From Nilaparvata lugens (lineage: Eukaryota > Arthropoda > Insecta > Hemiptera > Delphacidae): a stretch of 64,000 nucleotides of DNA. The translations under genes and the position numbers were made by a program. The notes beneath the pieces were generated by a model. The model did no database searches. It saw nothing but the letters and a program-made list of their open reading frames with translations, and was not told the DNA's origin. Each line of letters begins with the position of its first letter. Position 1 is the first letter of the stretch. The stretch spans positions 48,153,858 through 48,217,857 of the forward strand of contig NC_052508.1 of assembly GCF_014356525.2 (NCBI RefSeq), in the 5' to 3' direction. Shown piece after piece: positions 23,950 through 36,710 of the stretch.

Positions 23950-26938
23950 AATTGTTACAAGGCTGCCTATGGTAACATTTACAAAAATTTACAATAAAAT
24001 TAAATAAAACTTGAGAGATAAATAATTATTTAACAGTTCTGCCTCAGTATTGATCAATTACAAATATCAAAGAAAATAATATAGTATATATTAAGCCATC
24101 AACATTATACTAGATCACATTAGCAATACTGGAGGAAAGAAAAGTTGTTATTTGCATCCATGTGGAATGAAACTTATCATGAAAGTACAACATGAAATAT
24201 TAAACTTCATTAAACAATACAATAGAGGGTAGATGGAATAGGTAAGAAATAATCTATGAAGGTGGTCCTATTACAAAACATTGTGATCAGACTCTTAATA
24301 AAAAAGAATAGAAGTTATTATGAAACTGTGCATGACTTTTAATAAAAAGAAGAGAAGTTATTATGAAACTGTGCATGGAGTAGGAGCAATGAAATGAGAG
24401 CATGAATGCACCCAATCATAATGACCTTATGCTAAGGTATCATTTATTAATGATGACAGAAGCCTCGATTTAAACAAATAGAATTGTTAAATTGTTGGTG
24501 ATAGATAGTTCCACAGTCGGGACGCTACTACAGTAAAAGATGAGTTGTACATAACAGTGCGGTGGAGTGGAATTTGTAGGAAATACTGGTGCTGCCGTTT
24601 GTTTCTGTGGTGGATGTGCGCAAGAGGGGTGAATCTCTCTTTCAGATAATGCGGACCCTTACTCTCGACAACTAGGTGATATGCAAGACATAATATGAAT
24701 ACTGTCTCCAGTCCTTCAGTTTGAGCCATTGCAGTCTCCTATAAAAGGTGTGATATGGTCATCCCTTCTTGCATCATAATATATGAACCTAACTGCATAT
24801 TTCAATGCACGCTGCAATTTCATATTAAGCTCCCCAGTCATGTCATTGTACACCATACCGCCATAGTCCACAATGGGCAGGACAAGACTTTGAACGAGCG
24901 TAACACGAAGGTTGGTTGGGAGAAACTTCCTCAATCTCTTGAATTGATGCATTGTTGCGAAAATGCTCCTTGATAAGGTGTTGATATGATAGGTCCAATT
25001 AAGATTCTTATCTATGGAAACTCCCAGAACCTTGATACATTCCTCATACTGAAGTGCATGGCCATCTAGCATTACTTTCGACCCTGCATTGAAGTTCAAT
25101 TGATTGTACAGTCTGCCATAAGCAACGATTATACTTTTTCAATTTCCTGGAATTGAGACTCAAGCAAAGCGCCTTTGCCCATGCAATCAAAGATGCTATA
25201 TTAACATTCATGGCAGCTACAGCATCATCAGCATGAGAAGAGTGACCAGAAGGAAAGCGACTGTTGCAAACAAGATCATCAGCATAAATATGATAAGAAA
25301 AATCAGAGGAAGGTTATTTACATAGATAGAGAAGAGGAGAGGGCCAAGGATAGTGCCCTGTGGGACCCCTGCAACAACTGGCAGCCACCTGGACATTTTC
25401 TCCTCAGCCACTCTGACACACTGGTACCTATCAGTAAGGTAGGACTTGAACCAGGAAACACAAGAAGATGACAGACCACACTGAAAAAAGAGTTTATGCA
25501 GTAAGATTGAATGACAGACATTATCGAAAGCTTTTGTGAAATCAAATGACACAAGAAGAGTGAAAGAACGATGATCCATTGAATTTCGAATTTCATCAGT
25601 GATTTTCAATAGTGCTGTAGTTGTGCTGTGAAAAGGGCGGTAACCAGACTGATTTTCATCAAAGAAGTTGAATGATTCCAGATACAGTGACAACTAGTCG
25701 TGCACTATTCTCTCCAGTGCCTTGGAAATACTACAAACTATGTTTATAGGTCGGAAGTCTTGTTGAGTAGTAGGATTATTATTTTTTGGAACTGGACATA
25801 TTAATTATTGCTTCCAAAGAGAGGGGAAAACTCCCATTTGGAGAGAGAAATTGAATATATGAGTGATAGCAGGAATTATAATTGGTAAAATAATCTTATA
25901 AAATGAAATAGGTATATTATCAATACCTTTCATTGAGAGAATAGCGGAGGAAACTGTCTCAGGAAAGACATATGAGAAGAAAATTTTTTTCTGCGGAAGT
26001 GTGTGACTAAATTGATTAATCATGATTGAGTTCAGTGAATGGTGAGCAAATGAAGAAGGTGGAGATGGAGTAGAAGAATTCATTAAGCTGTTCCAGAGGA
26101 ACATTAACAGCAATGGACTTGGACTTGGGTGGTATCACCTCGACTTTTCGAATGTTCCTCCACAGCTCTGAAGTGGACTGCCTTCCCTCAAAAAGTTAAC
26201 CATAGTAATCTTAGCTCTACGACAGACAGATCTCAACCTGTTTCTCAAAGCTTTGTAACGCACAAAGTCTGCATTGTAACCAGTCCTGAGATGGTTACGC
26301 CTAGCTTTATCTCTCTCTCGTCTCAGAAGGGATATTTCTCTGTTAAACCAGGGACATGGCCTGCGGTGAACCTTCACATCCTGTACTGGTGCATGTTCGT
26401 CGAAGATTGAAAAAATCATTGAATCAAAGGCCTCTACCTTGTCATCAATATTATTCATATTCACAATATCATGCCAAGGCTTCTCCACAGCATCAGCCAG
26501 ACAGCGATCTTAATCGATGTTTTTTAGGTTCCTGTCCCTAATCTTCGGCGTGTATCTTACTCCATGCTCAAGACTATATATAACATAAATCAGATCATGA
26601 CCCGACATACAGAATGGTATTTGTCCATCAGCCATAGCAAAATCTGGATCACTCACAATAGTAAAGCTGCGTACACATATACGCGCTTCCAACCCGCACC
26701 GAGCACGCTCCGCCTTCGTACCGCCCTCGTTCCTCCATTGAACCACAGTCGCTCCGCCCACGCACCCATCATGAACGTTACGGAAGATGTTAGATCTTCT
26801 CGCGTTCCCCGGTCGAACCACTGTTGCTCCCCGGTCGATCATCAATCGCTCTGCTGGAGTGACGTTCGGTTGCGGAGCAGAGCGAAAGTCTGTATGCACC
26901 TTAAGATCGAGTAGGGAATGACAAGTGTCAGTGTGAAA
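23950..26938 (-). mobile_element. CR1/Jockey-superfamily LINE, piece 1 (reverse transcriptase and 3' end)
   Basis: The - strand carries reverse-transcriptase blocks: SGYRPFHSTTTALLKI, VSFDFTKAFDNVCHS, VAGVPQGTILGPLLFSIYVN (25693-25340), YADD at 25275-25286 reached after a frame change, and a C-terminal region KYAVRFIYY and SRLWNYLSPTI near 24800-24490. Several frameshifts and stops break it, so it is not functional. The 3' limit near 23950 is a guess. At 26938 it is cut by the LTR element. Positions 25498-26938 recur at 34493-35932. Confidence 0.8.
26665..26901. mobile_element. PIF/Harbinger-type MITE inside the LINE, copy 1
   Basis: 237 bp flanked by TAA on both sides (26662-26664 and 26902-26904). 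The ends agctgcgtacaca and tctgtatgcacct are inverted repeats with 10 of 13 matches. TAA duplication plus short inverted repeats suggest the PIF/Harbinger superfamily. It interrupts the endonuclease to reverse-transcriptase linker of the LINE (HTD...FTIVSDPDFAMADG) yet leaves a reading frame open across itself. It was copied along with the LINE to 35659-35895. Confidence 0.65.
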
Positions 26939-26941
26939 TAT

Positions 26942-28148
26942 TGATCTATATTTTTCTTTCAATTAAATACCTTTAATACTAATTTTTACTTGCGCAAGTA
27001 TTACTCTTATTAATTTCTTAATTTATAATAACCCTTTCGGCGAGCTAGCTTTGATCATCAGATTATTTCGAAGCACTAGGGCGCCCATCACTAAATTCAA
27101 ATTTAAATCACTCACGTGTCGAAAATCTTCTTGTAAGCCGCCGATGTCGATCCAACTCCATGTGGTCCGGGAATATGGTAGCCGGAATCGTCTCCTCCAA
27201 GGGGTTATAAATTTAATAAAATGAAAAATGACTTCTGCTTCACAATAGCATCACGAAGTCTTTTAAGAAATTTAATAATTTACTTTAACTTTAACTTTTA
27301 CAAAATTATTAATAAGGTACTTCGCTCTAAAATATTTGGGGTCCTCTTATGGTGGCATCTGGCTGGCGAGTGCTGGTTCTTCCTTCTCAAGTTTTACAGA
27401 TCCTCTTTCCGACTTTCAAATTAGCATAAAATTTAAATATCTCAATCCTCCGCCATTAAATTCAAATAGATCTTACAAAAAATGCCAAAATATTGCTTAG
27501 ATTATATGATTAATAATTTCTTTGCATTCGAGCCATATTGATAACATAGATTACACAAATTTTTACACGAAATCTACTACAATTATATAAATATATATAA
27601 ATATTTTTGAATCGGCCTACAGTTGCCGCCTATTAACTGCCGTTTTACTATTGGTGCATGCAAATTTTATTAGGTATTCATGCGCCTGGTAACTCTTATT
27701 TCCTGAATACATTAAATTATTTTTATTTGGTTTTATTTATGCTCTTTGCATGCTAGTTAATATTATATATATTAATATTAATTCCATGCTACTAATAATT
27801 AGCCACGTGGACGGGTGTTTTTTCACATTGCACACCATCCGAATGCAATAAAGCTCTGCCAAGGGGTTTTGGTCAGATTCTACGTTCTTCGGTTTGATCG
27901 ATCTCTAGGTCACCGATCTGTGAATACATCTACCTAACCTCAATCTTCAAATATTTTATAAATAATCTATTTATGAGTAATAAACTTCCTTCAAATCCTT
28001 TTAAGTTCTTGTACCATTTAGCCAGAACAAGCTGATGCTATCTTATCTTGATTATTATCTGCTTGGCGATATTAGCCAATTACTTTATTTTTAGACCTAT
28101 TACTATTTCTGTTAGGGCTTTTCATCTACCCAGATTTAATATGTTACA
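26942..28148 (-). repeat. Long terminal repeat (3' LTR of the - strand element)
   Basis: 1207 bp, starts TG and ends CA. Nearly identical to 33282-34492, with a few substitutions and small indels, indicating a fairly recent insertion. ORFs within it have no homology. Confidence 0.85.
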
Positions 28149-30550
28149 CGCGCCCCTGGGTTTGAATTCAAAATATTTGAGAATCACAATGTTTTTAATG
28201 AAAACCCACCCTTCAATACATTGATATACACTATACTTTATTTATAAATTATACTCTCCTACTTCTATCACATTTCGCAGTCATATTTGCTGCATCTCCT
28301 TATACCTTTATCAAAAACAATAACAAATTCTCCTCCTCAACACACATAAAAATATCATAAATATAAACTTCTAAACGTACTCCTCCTGACACCATTTACA
28401 ACACAGTAATTTTTGAATTCGCCGCTTGCAGGGCTGCCAACTTAACTACACACATTTCATAATTCTCATAAATGATTCCTTTTAGACAATAATTTCGATT
28501 CATAAACTTCTGGGCTTATATCTTATAGTATTTCTTAGGTCTTAATATAAATAATTTTCTATACATCAGGTACAATACTTTCTTTTGCTAATGGCTCTTT
28601 GGTTTTGGTAACTGGTATTCACTTTAATCTTTTCAGGTAACAAACGTGGCATAATTAAAAGTAATAAATATAAAAACATATAAATAAATATATCGACATT
28701 AATAAATATAATAAATAACAATAATAAATAACTCTTTGGGTACAGTACTTCTTTTTATAAACATATGTTCAACAGATATTACATTCATTTGATTTGGGTG
28801 GCTTTGGTCAGCTGTTCGCTGTTCTACATTCATAGTGTTACATGTTACATCAGAATTTGCTATCGACTTTCATAACTAACCTAACTGCTCAATTTTTTCT
28901 CTTAAAAAGGTAATTAACAAATTTTAATTTTATTATCCCCGCTTGTGTCCTTTTTTATCTGATGTATATAATTTAATTACATATTTAAAAATTGTTCTTT
29001 TCCTTATTGCAGGCTTCTAACGGCTGGAAGGAATTAAAACATTGGATTGTTGCCACGAGGTCCTATACCAATATTAAATTTATTAAGGAAGGTTAGTAAT
29101 TGGCTTGATAGTGTTGTTTTCCTTTGACTTCTTATCATATTATTTGAAATTTGATGATATTTCATGTAGAATTGTTGTGGTTTTCCCGTATCTTTTGGTT
29201 TTCTGCTTGTAGCTGTTGTAGGCTGGCTAGGTTATCTGCTGTTGATTTGTGAGGCTGTCCTATTGATAATTTTTTCTTCATGAATTTAAAGCCCTTGTAT
29301 CTGGTGTATCTTTTAAAACAATTCCTTGATCTGGTTCTGTTTTCTTCCTTATGATTTCTATTTATTCCGTTGAGTCCAATATTTTCATTTTAGTGGCATT
29401 TTTTATAATTCTAGTTACACCAATAAACGACTTTATAATATAAAGCTTCCAATCAACTTCATCCGATACTTTCCACTTAAATTCATTATTAGGCTTCATC
29501 ATCATAATAAACAATTCAATAATATAACACTTCCAATCAACACTAATAAATTCTTTCAACAATAACATGGTCTTAATTATAGCATCACTTTTCATATTAT
29601 CACAGCCATGGTAATCCACACAATACATAAATCAAACACTAATTATTCTTTAATAATATAATCTCTCCACATATAATACCCGGTACTTCCATTTTATTAA
29701 TATAATTCCTTATTTCTTCCACTCTTATTAACCACTTTCCATTCTTCTTAATCCATCTTCCATTTCCTTGTTGCCCATGCATGATTCCGTAATATTCCTT
29801 TTAGTAGCTCTGTTTTTATCCCATTTCGTTGGCCCATTATTCCGGTCACATCGTTGATTGCTCTCTTAAAACGTATGTGCCGCGGATGCATGACGTCGGC
29901 AATCTCTTCCTGTCCTCCTTGGTGCCGGTTATCCCCTCCTGGCCTCTTGAAGCGTGCATGCGGCCGGTATGCGCGCGCGCGGTTCCTCCTTCGTCGCTTC
30001 TTCCGCCTCCGGGCCTTGCGATGCATGTTCCTTCGGTCATGTAGTCCGTCCTCCTCGTCCTGATGCCGGTCGGGTGTCCTCGGCGCCTCCGTCTCCGGGC
30101 CTTACGGTGGTGCTCTTCTTGGTCTGTATGTTGTCCTCCTCGTCCTGATACCGGTCGGGTGTCCTCGGGCGCTTCCGTCTCCGAGCCTTGCGATGGTCGC
30201 CCCTCTTGTCTGGTAGTCCGTCCTCCGGTGTCATCCTCTTGGTCCTGGTCCTTGGTCTGCTGTGGGGTCAATGATGCGCGGGTGTGGTGTGCAGATACAT
30301 GGTGGCGGTCTCTTGATGTGCGGGCTGCTCTTCCTGCGGTGATGGGTCTTCGGCGGGAAACAATATACTTAAAATGGGTTGTTGCTTGCGGCTGGCTTTA
30401 ATTGCATGTTTGGCGGCGGTTTTTTGTGGTAGGCTGTCTTGTATTGGCTTTGGTTCTTCTAATAATATTTTCGGTAAATCATTTCTATGGTGGTGTATGA
30501 TGTTGAAATATCTTGATTTTCTTGGTTTGTTTCATTTGAGCTTGTGCTTG
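28149..30550 (-). other. LTR element interior downstream of gag, no pol
   Basis: 2.4 kb where a pol gene would be expected. The left part (28149-29700) is AT-rich without long ORFs; the right part holds the GC-rich repeats at about 29830-30290. I found no aspartic protease, RT (YxDD) or integrase motif in any frame. Confidence 0.6.
29830..30290. repeat. GC-rich imperfect tandem repeats in the LTR element
   Basis: About three diverged units of roughly 85-90 bp share 'ccggtcgggtgtcctcgg' and 'cctccgtctccgggcctt' type motifs (about 30065-30110 and 30150-30190, more diverged at 29990-30030). The GC content is strikingly higher than in the neighbourhood. On the - strand the units read as Arg/Gly/Thr-rich low-complexity peptide in overlapping ORFs; I do not think it is a folded protein. 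Confidence 0.7.
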
Positions 30551-32059
30551 TTATATCGGGGTATCATATAGTCCTGGTTTATTAGCTGTAGTTTTCTGTA
30601 TATCTGGTGGCGGGTCGTTGGGTGCTGGGTTCCGGGTTTTTTGTTGATTTGATCCTGTGGCATGCGCTAATGTATAATTTGTACTAATTTGATGAGGTGG
30701 CGGTTTATAATTTCTATTATAATTATTCTGAGTGTAATCATTATTTGTGTTAAATCGATCACGGCCATAATAATAATTTCTTTGATAGGTTTGCTGTGGA
30801 TAATGGTTTGTTTGACGATTTTGAAAACTTCTATTATTCCAATTATTTTGATTATGATCATAGCAGCGTTTAAATTGAGGAGTAGATCGAGAGTGATCAT
30901 ATGATACCGGTTCATAATTTTGGCTGGTATACTGATTACTTTTTGAGTTGTGTTGATTCCGTGTGTATCTTTGGTCTGAACGGTGGTTTGATATTGCCAT
31001 CACAGACTGTATGCCATATAAATGATTTATCAGCTGCTTGCAATCAGTAATGGGTTGTGTGGCGAGTGCCATTCTAACTTGATACGGTAGCTTCTTTAAA
31101 TAATACTTGCTAATGCCGATTCATTAATGGGCTCGCTCAATTGAGAATTTTTAAACTGTAGGGCAGTGACGAAAGTGGTACATGCACCGTCTAAGTTAGG
31201 GTTGAAATCGCATGATATAATGTCCGCTAGCACGTCCAACTGTTTACTTCTGCTCCAATACTGTTCCAGGAAGACAGCTACAAACTCATCCAATGATGTA
31301 AATTCATGGACTCTACTCCGAAAGAACATCAGGGGTTCGCCAATCAATAAACTAGTCAAACGAAGACGCCAAAAATTCCAAGAGGTGGGTGTTAATGATT
31401 GAACTAGTTTTATCTGATCTATAAATTCTTTAGGTTGGAGATAGCGGTCTGTATTGTCAAAACGGCCTAATTCATTGAAACTGTGTAGTGAATCAAACGT
31501 TGCTATGGGAATAGGCTCTATATTCTCGTGCGGAAATTGATGTATTTGACTTTCAAGTTGTACTATGTTTGATTTATATCAGAATTTGGGTGAGCTATTT
31601 CATGAATTTGCAAAGTATTTGTGCTGGTAGGTTATCTATTCTTTCGTTTAACTCACAAGTGACAGTATCTATTTTTGCTGTTAAATCGGTTGTAATTAGT
31701 TCTTGATTTTCAGCGGTAGATGCTGATATTGTGTCCGCAGTTTCCTTACCCGTTCTTACCGATGTATCCTTCAATGATTCCCGCATTTCCTTCATTTCCG
31801 CCTTCAAGTCCTTCATTACCATGGTCATTGTTTTTTCTAAACTATTAGAAAATGACTTGATCATCCCCTCTACTATAACCCTTCTTATTGCTTCTTGGGA
31901 GACATTTAACGGTTTATTACTGTTCACAGGATTCTTGGCGGTGATTGAAGAGATCTGGGCGTTGGACTCCATCGCGCCCCCCTCAGCGTCGATCTCCGCT
32001 ACTATCGCCGTCTGCAGTGTGTCTGCTACCTTACTTTGCGTGGACGAAAAGAGACTCAT
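30551..32059 (-). pseudogene. gag-like gene of the LTR element, frame-broken
   Basis: Three open segments on the - strand. 32059-31595 encodes an N-terminal part with a predicted coiled coil (SLEKTMTMVMKDLKAEMKEM). A second frame from about 31560 to 31096 encodes a capsid-like region (LQPKEFIDQIKLVQSLTPTS, SLLIGEPLMFFRSRV, FLEQYWSRSKQLDVL) similar in pattern to Gag capsids of Gypsy-like elements. 31072-30551 continues (LATQPITDCKQLINHLYG) into an Asn/Gln/Tyr-rich tail without a proper zinc knuckle. At least two frame changes separate the parts. Function would be particle assembly; this copy is probably not intact. Confidence 0.6.
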
Positions 32060-33281
32060 ATTTTAAAAATGGATTAAGTGTCAAGTGTTTGTTAAAAAAG
32101 TGAAAGTTTTGGCCAACAAGGCATTAATAAGGACACAAATGAGGATAGGCCTATGGACATTACAAGCCAGGTAACCTATTTATTACTTAAGCTCTTATAA
32201 TATAATAATACTATTCATTGATTTCTGACTAGCAGTTTAGGCCCATAAAATATAATAGCTCTCTCTATAAAATATATTTTCTACAGTACTAATAATATAA
32301 AATTTTCTTTAAAACATATAATTTCTCTTTATTTAAAGCTATTGATTCCCCAAAAAGTAATACAAATTTTCCTTCGCCAGTTTTCCTCACAACTCGTATA
32401 AGTTATCTATAATTTTCAATATGGTTATTGACTTAATTTCAAATAATTATTCAATGAGCTTGGCTCTCATCATCAGTCCCACGTTGGTACGACATGTCTT
32501 TGTGTCACGTTATTCTTTATATAAAATAACGATTAGCCTCCTGCTTGGCATCAGTCGGTAAAGCATGAGATTTAATATAATTAGGGCGTGGTTTTCTAAT
32601 AGTATTCAGTCTTAAAAAATCTTGATAGGCCTAGATATGGGCTTCTCCAATAACTCTTGTAATTCAATAAATAATAAATATATATATATATATATGATAC
32701 TTATACTATAGAGATGAGGAATATAAAATAAATTGCACACCATGAAAATTTCACACATATATTACACAAATAATGCAAAGATCAATCGAGGCAAAAAATA
32801 TATATAGAGCGATAAAAAATATAATATAAAAAATAGAACAATATTTGAAATCAATAAAAATATCACAGGCTAACTTTATATTCTAGATTTGTGGCACGAA
32901 TCATTACCATGTGCCTTTATCTTGAAATCATATGCATTCTTTGGCATGTAGCTGTGACATGTACTTGCTAATACTTGTCGGCTTGGATAATTCAATCAAA
33001 AATATGTGCTCTAAGATCAGCTTGATAAATTAGCCACTAATAATCCAAATATATCTATATATTAAAATCTCTAGTATTTAGTAGATTTATTTGTATCGAA
33101 TATATATTTTTATCTCAGGGTGCAAGATTCGGCACCTGACGGAATAGGTAGAGCCATTCATCTAGTGAATTAGAACTATGATAAATTATCGCAAATTGTA
33201 TTGCAAAAATTAAATATTGTATGCATACGTTTGATAGCCTAGATTCGTACTTCTTTGATTAAATAGAAATTTCTAAAATAT
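32060..33281 (-). other. 5' leader of the LTR element
   Basis: 1.2 kb of AT-rich non-coding DNA between the 5' LTR and the gag start. Contains a short (TA)n run near 32678-32695. Confidence 0.6.
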
Positions 33282-34492
33282 TGATCTATATTTTTCTTTC
33301 AATTAAATACCTTTAATACTAATTTTTACTTGCGCAAGTATTACTCTTATTAATTTCTTAATTTATAATAACCCTTTCGGCGAGCTAGCTTTGATCATCA
33401 GATTATTTCGAAGCACTAGGGCGCCCATCACTAAATTCAAATTTAAATCACTCACGTGTCGAAAATCTTCTTGTAAGCCGCCGATGTCGATCCAACTCCA
33501 TGTGGTCCGGGAATATGGTAGCCGGAATCGTCTCCTCCAAGGGGTTATAAATTTAATAAAAATGAAAAATGACTTCTGCTTCACAATAGCATCACGAAGT
33601 CTTTTAAGAAATTTAATAATTTACTTTAACTTTAACTTTTACAAAATTATTAATAAGGTACTTCGCTCTAAAATATTTGGGGTCCTCTTATGGTGGCATC
33701 TGGCTGGCGAGTGCTGGTTCTTCCTTTTCAAGTTTTACAGATCCTCTTTCCGACTTTCCAATTAGCATAAAATTTAAATATCTCAATCCTCCGCCATTAA
33801 ATTCAAATAGATCTTACAAAAAATGCCAAAATATTGCTTAGATTATATGATTAATAATTTCTTTGCATTCGAGCCATATTGATAACATAGATTACACAAA
33901 TTTTTACACGAAATCTACTACAATTATATAAATATATATAAATATTTTTGAATCGGCCTACAGTTGCCGCCCATTAACTGCCGTTTTACTATTGGTGCAT
34001 GCAAATTTTATTAGGTATTCATGCGCCTGGTAACTCTTATTTCCTGAATACATTAAATTATTTTTATTTGGTTTTATGTTTATGCTCTTTGCATGCTAGT
34101 TAATATTATATATATTAATATTAATTCCATGCTACTAATAATTAGCCACGTGGACGGGTGTTTTTTCACATTGCACACCATCCGAATGCAATAAAGCTCT
34201 GCCAAGGGGTTTTGGTCAGATTCTACGTTCTTCGGTTTGATCGATCTCTAGGTCACCGATCTGTGAATACATCTACCTAACCTCAATCTTCAAATATTTT
34301 ATGAATAATCTATTTATGAGTAATAAACTTCCTTCAAATCCTTTTTAAGTTCTTGTACCATTTAGCCAGAACAAGCTGATGCTATCTTATCTTGATTATT
34401 ATCTGCTTGGCGATATTAGCCAATTACTTTATTTTTAGACCTATTACTATTTCTGTTAGGGCTTTTCATCTACCCAGATTTAAGATGTTACA
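33282..34492 (-). repeat. Long terminal repeat (5' LTR of the - strand element)
   Basis: 1211 bp, partner of 26942-28148. It is followed at 34493 directly by LINE sequence equal to 25498 onward. Confidence 0.85.
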
Positions 34493-35658
34493 GCAGTAAG
34501 ATTGAATGACAGACATTATCGAAAGCTTTTGTGAAATCAAATGACACAAGAAGAGTGAAAGAACGATGATCCATTGAATTTCGAATGTCATCAGTGATTT
34601 TCAATAGTGCTGTAGTTGTGCTGTGAAAAGGGCGGTAACCAGACTGATTTTCATCAAAGAAGTTGAATGATTCCAGATACAGTGACAACTAGTCGTGCAC
34701 TATTCTCTCCAGTGCCTTGGAAATACTACAAACTATGTTTATAGGTCGGAAGTCTTGTTGAGTAGTAGGATTATTATTTTTTGGAACTGGACATATTAAT
34801 TATTGCTTCCAAAGAGAGGGGAAAACTCCCATTTTGAGAGAGAAATTGAATATATGAGTGATAGCAGGAATTATAATTGGTAAAATAATCTTATAAAATG
34901 AAATAGGTATATTATCAATACCTTTAATTGAGAGAATAGCGGAGGAAACTGTCTCAGGAAAGACATATGAGAAGAAAATTTTTTTCTGCGGAAGTGTGTG
35001 ACTAAATTGATTAATCATGATTGAGTTCAGTGAATGGTGAGCAAATGAAGAAGGTGGAGATGGAGTAGAAGAATTCATTAAGCTGTTCCAGAGGAACATT
35101 AACAGCAATGGACTTGGACTTGGGTGGTATCACCTCGACTTTTCGAATGTTCCTCCACAGCTCTGAAGTGGACTGCCTTCCCTCAAAAAGTTAACCATAG
35201 TAATCTTAGCTCTACGACAGACAGATCTCAACCTGTTTCTCAAAGCTTTGTAACGCACAAAGTCTGCATTGTAACCAGTCCTGAGATGGTTACGCCTAGC
35301 TTTATCTCTCTCTCGTCTCAGAAGGGATATTTCTCTGTTAAACCAGGGACATGGCCTGCGGTGAACCTTCACATCCTGTACTGGTGCATGTTCGTCGAAG
35401 ATTGAAAAAATCATTGAATCAAAGGCCTCTACCTTGTCATCAATATTATTCATATTCACAATATCATGCCAAGGCTTCTCCACAGCATCAGCCAGACAGC
35501 GATCTTAATCGATGTTTTTTAGGTTCCTGTCCCTAATCTTCGGCGTGTATCTTACTCCATGCTCAAGACTATATATAACATAATCAGATCATGACCCGAC
35601 ATACAGAATGGTATTTGTCCATCAGCCATAGCAAAATCTGGATCACTCACAATAGTAA

Positions 35659-35895
35659 AGCTGCGTACACATATACGCGCTTCCAACCCGCACCGAGCAC
35701 GCTCCGCCTTCGTACCGCCCTCGTTCCTCCATTGAACCACAGTCGCTCCGCCCACGCACCCATCATGAACGTTACGGAAGATGTTAGATCTTCTCGCGTT
35801 CCCCGGTCGAACCACTGTTGCTCCCCGGTCGATCATCAATCGCTCTGCTGGAGTGACGTTCGGTTGCGGAGCAGAACGAAAGTCTGTATGCACCT
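35659..35895. mobile_element. PIF/Harbinger-type MITE inside the LINE, copy 2
   Basis: Same element, same insertion site and TAA flanks as 26665-26901, with very few differences; copied by duplication of the host LINE, not by a second insertion. Confidence 0.65.
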
Positions 35896-36312
35896 TAAGA
35901 TCGAGTAGGGAATGACAAGTGTCAGTGTGAAAAGTGGGTGAAGTTTTATTGAGTATTTCCATATTCAACGACTCAAAGAGTGTTCCTACTTGTCTGCTCT
36001 CAAAGGTATTTTTCATCTGATCAGCATTGAAATCACCAATAGTGCTGATACTGGTGCATTACATCTAGTATCGCATTCTCTAGAATAGACAATCTACCAG
36101 CCTTCAGCGGACGATATACAGCAACAATCAGCAAAGTATCTTGTCCAACATTGACCTCAATCATGAGAAATTCGGGTGAACATGAATACATTGAGGAGAT
36201 GATGCAATTACCTTGACAGCAAATTGAGACCGAATATATACAGCAACACCTCCTACACCCTTGCCGATCCTGTCATTTCTAAATAAGGTATAGCCAGGAA
36301 CATTGAAGTATT

Positions 36313-36710
36313 GCAGTGGCGGATCCAAAGAGGGGCTATGGGGGGCTATAGCCCCCCCCTTAGGTGTCCAATTTACACTAGAAATAATAAGGTAATAGCT
36401 TTCAACATTCAAATTCTTATGGTGAAAGGGTCAGATATGATATTTTAAAGCAAAAACATTCACATGGCTTCAAAATCCTTTTATTTTTAGTCAATATTCT
36501 TGATGGTTTCACACCATGGTCTTTTGCCTCTAAACTCTGGTCAATAAAGAGTTAAAAACGGCCTAAAAGTGTGTCATTTTACACTTGAATTTTGACAATT
36601 CTCCGTACCCCCCGCCATGCTGGGGGGTATTCCATACCCCCCGGTGCTTTCAACTCCCCCCCCCCCCCCCAACGCCTAGCCCCCCTTTGGCCTATCCTGG
36701 ATCCGCCAAT
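36313..36710. mobile_element. hAT-type MITE with 8-bp target duplication
   Basis: 398 bp flanked by gaagtatt at 36305-36312 and 36711-36718. The terminal inverted repeats share tggcggatcca at the ends (cagtggcggatcca at left). An 8-bp duplication and CAGTGGCGG-type ends are characteristic of hAT elements. The interior has G- and C-runs (a long C run at about 36655-36670) and no transposase. It splits the LINE endonuclease between ETFLKPSLSTEYF and FNVPGYTLF. Confidence 0.85.

Larger units (their letters stand above)
26942..34492 (-). mobile_element. LTR retrotransposon, gag-only, 7.55 kb
   Basis: Two direct repeats of about 1.21 kb (26942-28148 and 33282-34492), each beginning tgatctat and ending gttaca on the + strand (TG...CA), flank a 5.1-kb interior. 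The gag-like coding is on the - strand, so the 5' LTR is the right one. A purine-rich caggggcgcg next to the left LTR (- strand, about 28149-28160) could be the polypurine tract. I could not see a tRNA primer site starting TGG beside the right LTR. No protease, reverse transcriptase or integrase was found, so it is non-autonomous. The flanking bases (aatat and gcagt) do not form a target duplication. Confidence 0.8.

Noticed and set aside
29748..30401. Arg-rich ORFs on both strands as real proteins
   Set aside because: Open in several frames on both strands at once because of GC-rich repeats; composition artefact.
26942..34492. Retrovirus-like element with envelope
   Set aside because: No env, protease, RT or integrase was seen; only gag-like segments between LTRs.
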